Both the position numbers and the translations under genes were made by a program. This document shows, one piece after another, positions 52,859 to 60,779 of a stretch of 64,000 nt of DNA (the stretch's first letter is position 1; each line of letters begins with the position of its first letter). The stretch lies in the NCBI RefSeq assembly GCF_014692505.1, contig NZ_JACNYK010000002.1:1054001-1118000 (forward strand), written 5' to 3'. This stretch comes from Sphingobacterium arenae. Lineage in GTDB: Bacteria > Bacteroidota > Bacteroidia > Sphingobacteriales > Sphingobacteriaceae. The notes under the pieces were generated by a model. That model was not told the DNA's origin and did not search any database. It saw nothing but the letters and a program-made list of their open reading frames with translations.

Positions 52859-53308
52859 ATGGCTTATTACAAATTATTTTTCATCTCACTGTTTATTTCT
52901 TCTGTACTTACTGCGTGTGGTCAGGTAAACAGTGACAAAAGAAATGAAAACAACACTTTAAATTCTAAACAAATGCAAGACGAAATTTTATTAAAACCTG
53001 TAAAATCTTTGATTGGAGCTATGGAAGTGGAAAATGCCGAACTTATCAGAGCACAGTTTTCAGAAAAGGCAACCCAAGCATATGGTTCTGACGGAAAAAT
53101 GAAAACACCCGAAGAAACCAAAAAGTGGATAGAAAGCGACATCATCAGGCGTCAAGGCAAAGTTGCAAATCCCCAGTACAGTATAATCAGTGAAAATGAA
53201 GTTGTTGTAAAAGGTCAATATTCAAGTCAGGGCTACACAAACACAGCTAATTTTTTGTTTACTGTTGAAAACGGATTAATAACAAGTTGGAGAATGCGAT
53301 ATAATTAA
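52859..53308 (+). CDS. SnoaL/NTF2-like lipoprotein
   Basis: 149 aa. Lipobox LTAC with Cys19 (VLTACGQVNS). The following 100 residues have an NTF2-like rhythm ('PVKSLIGAMEVENAELIRAQ FSEKATQ', split; 'YSSQGYTNTANFLFTVENGL'). Ends the SDR operon; 1 bp after the DoxX-like gene. Function unknown. Confidence 0.65.
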   Translation: MAYYKLFFISLFISSVLTACGQVNSDKRNENNTLNSKQMQDEILLKPVKSLIGAMEVENAELIRAQFSEKATQAYGSDGKMKTPEETKKWIESDIIRRQGKVANPQYSIISENEVVVKGQYSSQGYTNTANFLFTVENGLITSWRMRYN

Positions 53309-53394
53309 GAATTGACCTGGAAAAGGGGTAACAAAATGAATATTCCGATGATCTACTATCAAAGAAAAATTATTATCACTTAATACAGATCATT

Positions 53395-54429
53395 ATGAAA
53401 AATCTATTCTTTACACTCGTTTTTGGATCATTAATAGCTTTATTGCTAACAGGATGCAGCAAAGATGAAGCTACTGTACCTGTGGATCAAATTATTCCTC
53501 CAACAAGCACAGGGTTTAACATGCTTAGACAACAAGCACTCTCAGACCTCATACAAACGCAAACCTTTGATGCGGAGGATGGGATACATTTCGTTTCAAA
53601 CAAGGGAACTATCTTAGATATCGGACAACACGAACTCACTGATCATTTAGGCAACACCATCGTTGGAGAAGTAGAACTAACCTTTGTGGAGATCTTTGAT
53701 AGAGGCAATATGGTTGTTGCAAACAAACCTTTAATGGGACGGGATAATACCGGACACCTTCATCCACTAATAACCGGTGGCCAATTTTTTATACAAGTAA
53801 CGCAAGCTGACCAGGTTTTAAAACCGTTGAACTACTATTATGTTACAGTCGATGCGGAACATACCGGTGGTTTGGATAACGAAATGATATTATGGCAAGG
53901 TGAGATCAATGAAGCAGGTAATTTAGCATGGAACCCTGTAGAGATTGGCATTGGATCGGGCGAAGGCGATGATGGAAACGGTAACATTGTATGGACAGAC
54001 GGCGATCAAGCAGGCCTCGGATTCAATCCTGTAACCAATACCTACGATTTTTTTATTAATGAGTTTGGATGGACCAATGTCGATCGGTTTACGGCAGTAT
54101 CAAGCGCGCTTACAAAAATCAAAGTAAAAGTTCCGACTAATTATAATGAAACCAACTCAGCCGTGTATTTAGCTTACGAAGACCAACCCAATCTTCTAGC
54201 ACAATTAGATTTGTACAACACACCCGATCAATATTTTACAGAACATTTTGGATTCGTACCAGTCGGGATGACCTTACATGTTATTTTCGCTTCAGAAAGT
54301 AACGGACAATTTGTATATAACATCAAACAAGTAACTATTGCTGAAGATCATATCATTACCATTGCAACGGATGATTTGGAACTGACCAGCAAAGAAGATT
54401 TGATTGACAGGATCGATGCATTGAATTGA
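53395..54429 (+). CDS. Uncharacterised lipoprotein (carboxypeptidase-regulatory-like fold)
   Basis: 344 aa. Lipobox LTGC with Cys21. Beta-rich body with 'GTILDIGQHELTDHLGNTIV' and 'GEVELTFVEIFDRGNMVVAN', reminiscent of Bacteroidota surface lipoproteins with Ig-like or carboxypeptidase-regulatory-like domains. No catalytic motif. Stop is followed at once by a 21-bp array. Confidence 0.65.
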   Translation: MKNLFFTLVFGSLIALLLTGCSKDEATVPVDQIIPPTSTGFNMLRQQALSDLIQTQTFDAEDGIHFVSNKGTILDIGQHELTDHLGNTIVGEVELTFVEIFDRGNMVVANKPLMGRDNTGHLHPLITGGQFFIQVTQADQVLKPLNYYYVTVDAEHTGGLDNEMILWQGEINEAGNLAWNPVEIGIGSGEGDDGNGNIVWTDGDQAGLGFNPVTNTYDFFINEFGWTNVDRFTAVSSALTKIKVKVPTNYNETNSAVYLAYEDQPNLLAQLDLYNTPDQYFTEHFGFVPVGMTLHVIFASESNGQFVYNIKQVTIAEDHIITIATDDLELTSKEDLIDRIDALN

Positions 54430-54437
54430 GTTCTGCC

Positions 54438-54603
54438 ATCGACCATGTAAGTATCGGCTTTGATATCTTTTGCGAGGTCGGCGTACGGAAGTGTGGCTTC
54501 GGCATACGGAAGTATCAAGTCGTCGTGCGCCGACATAGATTCGTCGCACGACGGTACGCAACGTCCGTCCATCTGTATCACGTCGGCATACGAGAAAGTC
54601 ATC
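54438..54603. repeat. 21-bp-period array E (short copy)
   Basis: Seven or so 21-bp units between the two converging genes; from 54485 units match array B order (ACGGAAGTG..., ACGGAAGTATC..., GCGCCGACA..., ACGACGGTACG...). No leader or ORF6N gene follows. It may also serve as a transcript end for both genes. Confidence 0.7.
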
Positions 54604-56079
54604 TTATTCATTTAATCCACTCTCAATCCATTGTTCCAGTGCTTCATTCCCCATATACTGACCTAAGCTCTTCTCTATCAACTCTCCCTTTCTATCAAAC
54701 ACCAAATAACTCGGTAGTAGTTTGATTCCATAATCCTTGTGGATATATTCGCTCTGATTTCTATACAAATAGTATTGTTCGCCACCTAAATAATTGGCAA
54801 ATTCATGCCACTTACCGTAATCAGAACTCTCTTCTGTAATATATACAAACACCACATCGTCTTTTGCATACCGTTCTTTGATCCCGCTCATCTTGCCAAA
54901 TCCCTCGATACATGGTCCGCACCAGGTTGCCCAAAAATCGACAACAACGACTTTACCCTTGTACCGCAGCAAGATGTCAGGTAAAACAGACTCTTTCTCC
55001 TTATCGTAATCGAGATAATATTTAGCTATGCTTTTTTGATTTACTTTTGACATCGCCTCGTTTTGATACATAAGGTAATTGCTGATATGCCGATTCTTGA
55101 AAAATCTTAGGATATCTACTTTTTGTTTTTCGGACAATGTCTTTCTCTGTGTAATCTGATCCATATAGGCACCGGCAACCATCACTTCGTAAAATGGATT
55201 GTCCTTCTTATCATGTAGCTCAGCATCGAATACATCTTTAAGTTTTTGTTGATAAGTTTCGGGATCAATGTTGAAGATATCCGGCAATCCCAAGACTGAA
55301 TCCCTGCGTACAGCGCTAAACACCCCGCTTGGTGGTAAGTAGAGGCGATCACTATCGGTATGATTTGATATATACAGTCCGTCGTAAAAGGATATCTCTC
55401 TTTCGAGAGGCACTTTAATGGTACCCGAATCACGCTCTAATTTTCTGAAGGCATTAGATTGATACTTCCCACGATCAAATAGATAAAAGAGTTTGCTCGT
55501 CATTTCTGCATCATATCGGAACACTTGCTTAGCTAGCTTAGATGGATTGTCCTTGATGACCTCTGCGACCATGTGTTGATTGGCGGCAAGAACACGGTCT
55601 CGATAATCAATGGCAGAAGGGTAGCCATCGGTTTTTTGAACAGCAAAATATTTACCAGAAAAATAGGCTTCCCTTATCATTTCTCCATATGCTTTAGCGT
55701 GATCAAAAAACTCCTTAAACACGCCTTCATATCGCATAGAATAGTTTGACGAGTCTGTATAATGGATGGTCAAAACATCTGAATGGTTGGGTAACAAGAA
55801 CGTATGGCAATATTGTTGGTCGTAGATGAAATAACATCGTGCCGATCCGAGTGTGTAAAAAGACAAAAGAAGTGTAGAATCATTGACGGTCTGAAATTCC
55901 GCCGGCTTGTCGAACAGCAGTAGATTAGAGAACATCGGCGTGCTGATATTTCTTTCTTTTGGATAGTTTCCGGAGAATTGGACGACCAACGAGGTATATC
56001 CGCTCTGTCTATAATAGCCCTCTTGGCAATAACCTAGAAAAGGAGCAAGAAAAATCAAAAACTGAAAAAAAGGTTTCAT
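54604..56079 (-). CDS. TlpA family thiol-disulfide protein
   Basis: 491 aa from ATG 56079 (MKPFFQFLIFLAPFLGYCQ); a frame to 56106 adds nine residues. Signal peptide of about 18 residues; a 350-residue N-terminal domain of DUF4369/uncharacterised type; thioredoxin domain with WATWCGPC (Cys387, Cys390). Bacteroidota TlpA-like proteins with a large N-terminal domain reduce disulfides in the periplasm. Stand-alone on the minus strand. Confidence 0.85.
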   Translation of the reverse strand: MKPFFQFLIFLAPFLGYCQEGYYRQSGYTSLVVQFSGNYPKERNISTPMFSNLLLFDKPAEFQTVNDSTLLLSFYTLGSARCYFIYDQQYCHTFLLPNHSDVLTIHYTDSSNYSMRYEGVFKEFFDHAKAYGEMIREAYFSGKYFAVQKTDGYPSAIDYRDRVLAANQHMVAEVIKDNPSKLAKQVFRYDAEMTSKLFYLFDRGKYQSNAFRKLERDSGTIKVPLEREISFYDGLYISNHTDSDRLYLPPSGVFSAVRRDSVLGLPDIFNIDPETYQQKLKDVFDAELHDKKDNPFYEVMVAGAYMDQITQRKTLSEKQKVDILRFFKNRHISNYLMYQNEAMSKVNQKSIAKYYLDYDKEKESVLPDILLRYKGKVVVVDFWATWCGPCIEGFGKMSGIKERYAKDDVVFVYITEESSDYGKWHEFANYLGGEQYYLYRNQSEYIHKDYGIKLLPSYLVFDRKGELIEKSLGQYMGNEALEQWIESGLNE

Positions 56080-56175
56080 ATATATCGTAATATAATGGTA
56101 GCACAATAAGCCCTTTTTAAAAAGGGCTGATAAAATAACGCGTGTGACGAATATACAAAATCATCTGTTAAGTCC

Positions 56176-56580
56176 TTGCCAACAAAATATACGAGTTTAG
56201 ATTACATAATCTTGAAGTCGCAAATTGCGACTTCAAGTTGGGGCGGCCGTAGAAAAGCACCTAATGTATTTACAGAGCATGAAGTACTCATGCTATCAAG
56301 TGTTCTCAATAGCGAGCAAGCTATTCAGGTGAACATACAGATAATGCGAATATTTTCTAGGAGCCGTCAATATTTTTTAGACAATACCGAGGTAAAGATG
56401 GAAATAGCTGAAATAAAGTATACCTTTGAGAATATAGCAAAAAAACAGAAAGGTCACGATCAGAATATAGAACTGCTCTTTGAATACATTGACCGACTGC
56501 AGGAAAATACATCTCACGCCTCCTCTAAAGGAGTAACGGTGGTCAAGGGGTTTGATGTTGGGAGCAAGAAGAACAATTAG
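56176..56580 (+). pseudogene. ORF6N gene 3' part
   Basis: After a short 5' relic (CCTTGCCAACAAAATATACG AGTTTAG), the frame carries QIATSSWGGRRKAPNVFTEH EVLMLSSVLNSEQAIQVNIQ IMRIFSR and the C-terminal GHDQNIELLFEYIDRLQ block. The N-terminal DNA-binding part is gone. Complementary to the 49532 copy, which has only the N-terminal part. Confidence 0.72.
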
Positions 56581-56636
56581 CGCAATTACCGAAAACATCA
56601 ATTTCAAATGGAAATAGTTTTAACCGATACAGCAAA

Positions 56637-56690
56637 ATGTCAAGTTTTTTGAACTAAAAACTTGACATTAACAAATAATATGTATTTTTG
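56637..56690 (+). promoter_or_regulatory. Operator and promoter of the AbiE-like pair
   Basis: Perfect 13-bp inverted repeat ATGTCAAGTTTTT / AAAAACTTGACAT (56637-56649, 56656-56668) overlaps TTG (56662-56664) of a -33-like element; TATTTTTG (56683-56690) is a -7 match 18 bp on. The ATG at 56695 follows within a few bases of the predicted start of transcription. AbiEi-type antitoxins bind inverted repeats at their promoter, which fits. Confidence 0.65.
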
Positions 56691-56694
56691 TAAA

Positions 56695-57423
56695 ATGAGT
56701 TTATCGGCACTGATACGCAATATAATCAAACAGTTACCAAATGGAAAAACATTTGGATATGACGATTTGCGCATTCCTAAAGAGCGATATACCTCAGCGG
56801 CCAAAGCTTTGGAGCGCCTTCAAAAAGAAGACTTAATAAAAAAAATCTCTAAAGGTGTATTCTACAAACCTGAAAAAACCATCTTCGGCACATTAGAACC
56901 TAATTATAATGAACTACTACGCCCCTATCTGTTTGAAAATGGTAAACGGATAGCTTATGAAACCGGCACTACACTATACAATCGTTTGGGATTGACTACA
57001 CAAATGGCGTTTCGTACCAAAATAGCCAGCCGGGGCAAGCGTATTAATATTGACAGAAAGGTCTTAAAAGCTGATGCTGTAAAAAGCTATGCCGAAGTAG
57101 ATGACAAAAATTATGATATTCTGGGTATACTGGATGCATTTAAAGATATCAAACGTATTCCTGATAGTTCTGTGGGCCAAGCAATCGTTAGATTGAGCAT
57201 TATTCTGAATGAGCTAAATCCAAAACAAATAGAATCATTGGTTAAGTATGCTCTTGTCTACCCACCAAGGGTCCGGGCACTCGTAGGGGCTGTGCTACAA
57301 AACAACGATTATCAAGGAAAAGGATTGGATAAGCTAAAAGACAGCCTAAACCCGCTTACTATCATACAACTAGGTCTAGAAGACTCCGAGTTACCCACAA
57401 AAAACAACTGGTATATCGAATGA
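56695..57423 (+). CDS. AbiEi-like antitoxin (DUF6088 type)
   Basis: 242 aa from ATG 56695 (MSLSALIRNIIKQLPNGKTF); an upstream TTG lies in the promoter, so it is rejected. N-terminal winged helix ('YDDLRIPKERYTSAAKALER LQKEDLIKKI', split) followed by an AbiEi-like C-terminal domain. Overlaps the toxin gene by 4 bp (ATGA). Expected to bind the upstream inverted repeat and neutralise the toxin. Confidence 0.8.
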   Translation: MSLSALIRNIIKQLPNGKTFGYDDLRIPKERYTSAAKALERLQKEDLIKKISKGVFYKPEKTIFGTLEPNYNELLRPYLFENGKRIAYETGTTLYNRLGLTTQMAFRTKIASRGKRINIDRKVLKADAVKSYAEVDDKNYDILGILDAFKDIKRIPDSSVGQAIVRLSIILNELNPKQIESLVKYALVYPPRVRALVGAVLQNNDYQGKGLDKLKDSLNPLTIIQLGLEDSELPTKNNWYIE

Positions 57424-58232
57424 AGCTACATAAAAACATAAAACTTTATAGAGACGCTATTCGATTTACCGCGCAAGAGATGAATCTAAGACCCGAATAT
57501 ATAGAGAAAGACTATTGGGTTACGAATGCGTTGTCTATGATTTTTACGAACGGAATCGGTAAGGATGTAATTTTCAAGGGGGGAACTGCGCTATCAAAGT
57601 GTTACAATATGATAGATCGATTCTCAGAAGATATTGATTTAGTTATACTGAGACATGAAGGAGAAACAGACAGTAAGCTAAAATCAAAGCTCAAAATCCT
57701 GAGTTCGATTGTAGAAGTTGCATTGCCTGAGGTTAATATAGAGGGCATAACGCACAAAAGAGGGATGAATCGGAAAACAGCACACTCCTATAGCAAAGAA
57801 TTTAAGGGAGAATATGGGCAAGTCAGAGATGTCATTATTCTGGAATCAACTTGGCTGGGATATCACGAACCTTATACAACCCGAACTATATCATCATTTG
57901 TTGGCAAAATGATGCTTCAGAATGGGCAGGCCAATCTAACGGAAGAATACGGATTGTTACCATTTAGCTTATTTGTATTACAGCCTATACGCACGATTTG
58001 TGAGAAAATAATGAGTTTAGTTCGCTTTTCGTATACGGAGAATCCGATGGACGACCTAAAGAAAAAGATAAGACATACCTACGATCTGCATCAGCTACTT
58101 ACGCAAAATGAATTCTCAGCCTTCCTCAAATCATCTGCGTTTGATAAAATGCTGCTGAAAGTCGCCAATGACGATATCCTAAGTTTCAAAAACAACAACA
58201 AATGGTTGTCTCATTGTTTCACTTCCCATTAA
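57420..58232 (+). CDS. AbiEii-family nucleotidyltransferase toxin
   Basis: 270 aa. 'IFKGGTALSKCYNMIDRFSE' with DIDLVI gives the GG-TALSK...RFSEDIDL nucleotidyltransferase core; the third acidic residue likely sits in the 'DVIILEST' strand. Translationally coupled to its antitoxin. A type IV-like toxin-antitoxin pair that can abort phage infection and stabilise DNA. Distinct in sequence from the pair at 35129-36282. Confidence 0.87.
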   Translation: MKLHKNIKLYRDAIRFTAQEMNLRPEYIEKDYWVTNALSMIFTNGIGKDVIFKGGTALSKCYNMIDRFSEDIDLVILRHEGETDSKLKSKLKILSSIVEVALPEVNIEGITHKRGMNRKTAHSYSKEFKGEYGQVRDVIILESTWLGYHEPYTTRTISSFVGKMMLQNGQANLTEEYGLLPFSLFVLQPIRTICEKIMSLVRFSYTENPMDDLKKKIRHTYDLHQLLTQNEFSAFLKSSAFDKMLLKVANDDILSFKNNNKWLSHCFTSH

Positions 58233-58652
58233 AGGAAAAAGTTATTTTTTGGATCAGTAAAGTGTTGCACTTCTGTCTAGAGGTAGATCAGATTATCCTT
58301 CACAAAAGGCAACATTCCCTCAGCGGGCCTTATTAAATTTGCATATATAGGAATATAGTTATATATTTGTAAGCAACACAAGGCTCTGCCTACGATTCTT
58401 CTGACCAGTTTGGTTATAACCTCGCTTTCAGTTTAGTTTATTCAGTCGCCATTTTAAAGTTTTCAATAATATATATAGCATTAATCTGCTACGCGACATT
58501 TAGGTTCCGATTTTTAAGTCTCCCATATATTTCTGTTAACAAAACGAAAATTGTCTTACAACATGTGTAAGCAACGCCTTGTCTTATGCAGGTATAATTC
58601 TTATCTCCTAATGTTCGACGATAGGGATAAGATAAACAGTAAACAGGAAACA
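58233..58652 (+). other. Long 5' leader region of the helicase gene
   Basis: About 420 bp with no gene credited; the 34-codon extension upstream of 58653 (from 58551) looks random. The helicase is followed by a cold-shock gene, and cold-inducible genes often have long structured leaders; this is inference only. No marked repeats. Confidence 0.35.
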
Positions 58653-59762
58653 ATGGATTTCAAAAACATCGGGCTGATAGCTCCCCTTTTAAAAGCTATC
58701 GACGGATTAGGGCACACAGCACCTACCGACATACAGAAGCAGTCTATTCCCTATATCCTCGAAGGAAAGAATATAATAGGTTGTGCACAGACAGGAACCG
58801 GAAAAACAGGAGCTTTCGCGATACCACTTTTACATTTATTAGCTACGGAACAACATTCCGGCAAAAAGCCGCGGGCATTGATCGTGGTTCCTACGAGGGA
58901 ATTGGCCGTACAGATTGACCAGAGTTTCGCCGGTTACGGTAAATATCTCCACATCGAACATATGGTTATTTATGGCGGTGTTTCCCAGGCTAAGCAGGTA
59001 TCCCGTTTACAAAAAGGTGTGGATATACTTGTTGCTACTCCCGGACGGTTGTTGGACTTAATGAATCAGGGGCATGTAGACCTCAGTGCAGTCCGAAGGT
59101 TAATTCTTGACGAAGCAGACAATATGCTCGATATGGGATTTGTAAATGATATCAAAAAAATATTGAAACGTATGCCTGCCCAAAAGCAGACGTTGCTTTT
59201 TTCAGCAACCATGCCCAAGGCTATACGAAAATTTGCCGGAGAGATCTTGGATCAACCTGTTGAGGTCACTGTTTCTCCGATATCTTCGACTTCTGAAAAG
59301 GTGAGCCAGTCTGTGTTTTTTATAAACAAGAACCAAAAGACTAAGCGGTTGACCAAGATGTTGCTTGATAAAAAAAACATACAGACCCTCATATTTATGC
59401 GCACCAAGCATGGTGCAGATCGCTTGGCAAAGTCACTCGGAAGAAGCGGGGTACAGACAGCATGTATACATGGTAATAAATCACAGAATGCTCGGGAAAA
59501 CGCCCTCCTATCGTTTAAGAATGGTAAGATCAATGTATTTATAGCTACAGATATAGCATCTAGAGGAATTGACATTAAAGAGCTTCCACAGGTCATCAAC
59601 TACGATCTCCCAGCAGATTCCGAAACATACGTACACCGTATAGGACGTACTGGACGGGCAGGAAATGAAGGGAAAGCCGTTTCATTCTGTAGTGAAGATG
59701 AGAGACCGATGCTGGCAAAAATCCAAAAACTGATCGGCTTTCAGGTGCCGATAGCACAATAA
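58653..59762 (+). CDS. DEAD-box RNA helicase (RhlE-like)
   Basis: 369 aa from ATG 58653 (MDFKNIGLIAPLLKAI). All motifs: 'PTDIQKQSIP' (Q motif), 'AQTGTGKTGAF' (I), 'PTRELAVQI' (Ia), 'DEADNMLDMG' (II), 'SATMP' (III), 'ATDIASRGID' (V), 'HRIGRTGRAG' (VI). Short C-terminus. Unwinds structured RNA; in Bacteroidota often paired with a cold-shock protein as here (31-bp gap). Confidence 0.93.
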   Translation: MDFKNIGLIAPLLKAIDGLGHTAPTDIQKQSIPYILEGKNIIGCAQTGTGKTGAFAIPLLHLLATEQHSGKKPRALIVVPTRELAVQIDQSFAGYGKYLHIEHMVIYGGVSQAKQVSRLQKGVDILVATPGRLLDLMNQGHVDLSAVRRLILDEADNMLDMGFVNDIKKILKRMPAQKQTLLFSATMPKAIRKFAGEILDQPVEVTVSPISSTSEKVSQSVFFINKNQKTKRLTKMLLDKKNIQTLIFMRTKHGADRLAKSLGRSGVQTACIHGNKSQNARENALLSFKNGKINVFIATDIASRGIDIKELPQVINYDLPADSETYVHRIGRTGRAGNEGKAVSFCSEDERPMLAKIQKLIGFQVPIAQ

Positions 59763-59793
59763 TCGAATAATTTATCAATAAAACAATAATACA

Positions 59794-59988
59794 ATGCAAG
59801 AAGGAACAGTAAAATTCTTTAACGAAACAAAAGGTTTCGGTTTTATCACACCCACAGATGGCGGTGCAGATATTTTTGTCCACACAACTGGACTCATGAG
59901 TAACATCCGTGAAAATGATTCGGTGACATTTGACGTAGAGAACGGAAAAAAAGGTGTTAATGCGACGAACGTCCGTGTAGCACGATAA
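59794..59988 (+). CDS. csp: Cold-shock domain protein (CspA-like)
   Basis: 64 aa. RNP1 'KGFGFI' and RNP2 'DIFVHTTGL' of a cold-shock domain. RNA chaperone; cotranscribed with the DEAD-box helicase and terminated by a strong hairpin. Confidence 0.93.
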   Translation: MQEGTVKFFNETKGFGFITPTDGGADIFVHTTGLMSNIRENDSVTFDVENGKKGVNATNVRVAR

Positions 59989-60024
59989 ATTCACTACCTC
60001 AAAAATTGAGATAGAGGATATAGT

Positions 60025-60052
60025 GGGGCAAAGTTATTTTGCCCCTCTTTTT
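60025..60052 (+). terminator. Intrinsic terminator after the cold-shock gene
   Basis: GGGGCAAA (60025-60032) pairs perfectly with TTTGCCCC (60038-60045) and is followed by CTTTTTTT. A typical rho-independent terminator. Confidence 0.85.
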
Positions 60053-60166
60053 TTCTATAGAATGATGAAACAAACTCTTTATTAGCATCGCGCAATACAG
60101 CAAGGGACATGTTTGGATAGGCATCGCCTAAGGTTGTATATAATACGAGGAAGAAATTATCGCTAT

Positions 60167-60778
60167 CTAGATAAACTTCATTTCTGTGGCCTTATGGATC
60201 AGGGAGGCCGAATTGGTCACGCCAAATTTTTGCAGCAGGTTGCGACGATGGCTTTCCACGGTCAGTGGACTGATGAACATCTGTTCGCCGATTTTTGCGG
60301 TGGTATGCCCCTGCGCCATCAGGGCGAGTACCTGGCGCTCGCGCTGGCTAACCGTAGGTATGTCGTCTTGTTTGTTGGTCAGGATAAAGCGCATCTCTTT
60401 GCTCAGCACCTGCTCGCCCCGCATCACGGCTTCGATTCCTTCGATCAGTTCGTCGGTAGAGACATTTTTTAGCAGGTATCCCAGTGCTCCCGCTTTTAGC
60501 ATGCGTACGGCAATGCTTCCCTCGTTGAGATTACTGATGGCAATGACCCGTGTATCTGGATATTTTTTTTTGATGATTTCGGTTGCGTCGATACCATTCA
60601 TCTCGGGCATATTGATATCCATAAGGATCACATCGACGGCTTCGGTTGTCAAAAATTCGAAAGCGTCTTTCGTGCTGCTAAATGAACCGCGTAGTACGAT
60701 CGTCGACGTGTTTTTCAAGATAAATTCGAAGCCATTTAACACGAGCGGATGATCATCGATTATAATTACTGAAATCAT
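60167..60778 (-). CDS. NarL/FixJ-family response regulator
   Basis: 203 aa. Receiver domain with phospho-acceptor Asp54 (VILMDINMPEMNG) and acidic pair Asp8-Asp9; Lys near 103 (LKNVSTDEL). LuxR-type HTH 'LTVESHRRNLLQKFGVTN' at the C-terminus. Start is 1 bp after the stop of the kinase gene, so one operon. Confidence 0.92.
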   Translation of the reverse strand: MISVIIIDDHPLVLNGFEFILKNTSTIVLRGSFSSTKDAFEFLTTEAVDVILMDINMPEMNGIDATEIIKKKYPDTRVIAISNLNEGSIAVRMLKAGALGYLLKNVSTDELIEGIEAVMRGEQVLSKEMRFILTNKQDDIPTVSQRERQVLALMAQGHTTAKIGEQMFISPLTVESHRRNLLQKFGVTNSASLIHKATEMKFI

Positions 60779-60779
60779 A

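Noticed and set aside
26481..56580. True integron with attC sites
   Set aside because: No IntI-like integrase or attC-type imperfect palindromes were recognised; the comparison is kept only as an analogy.
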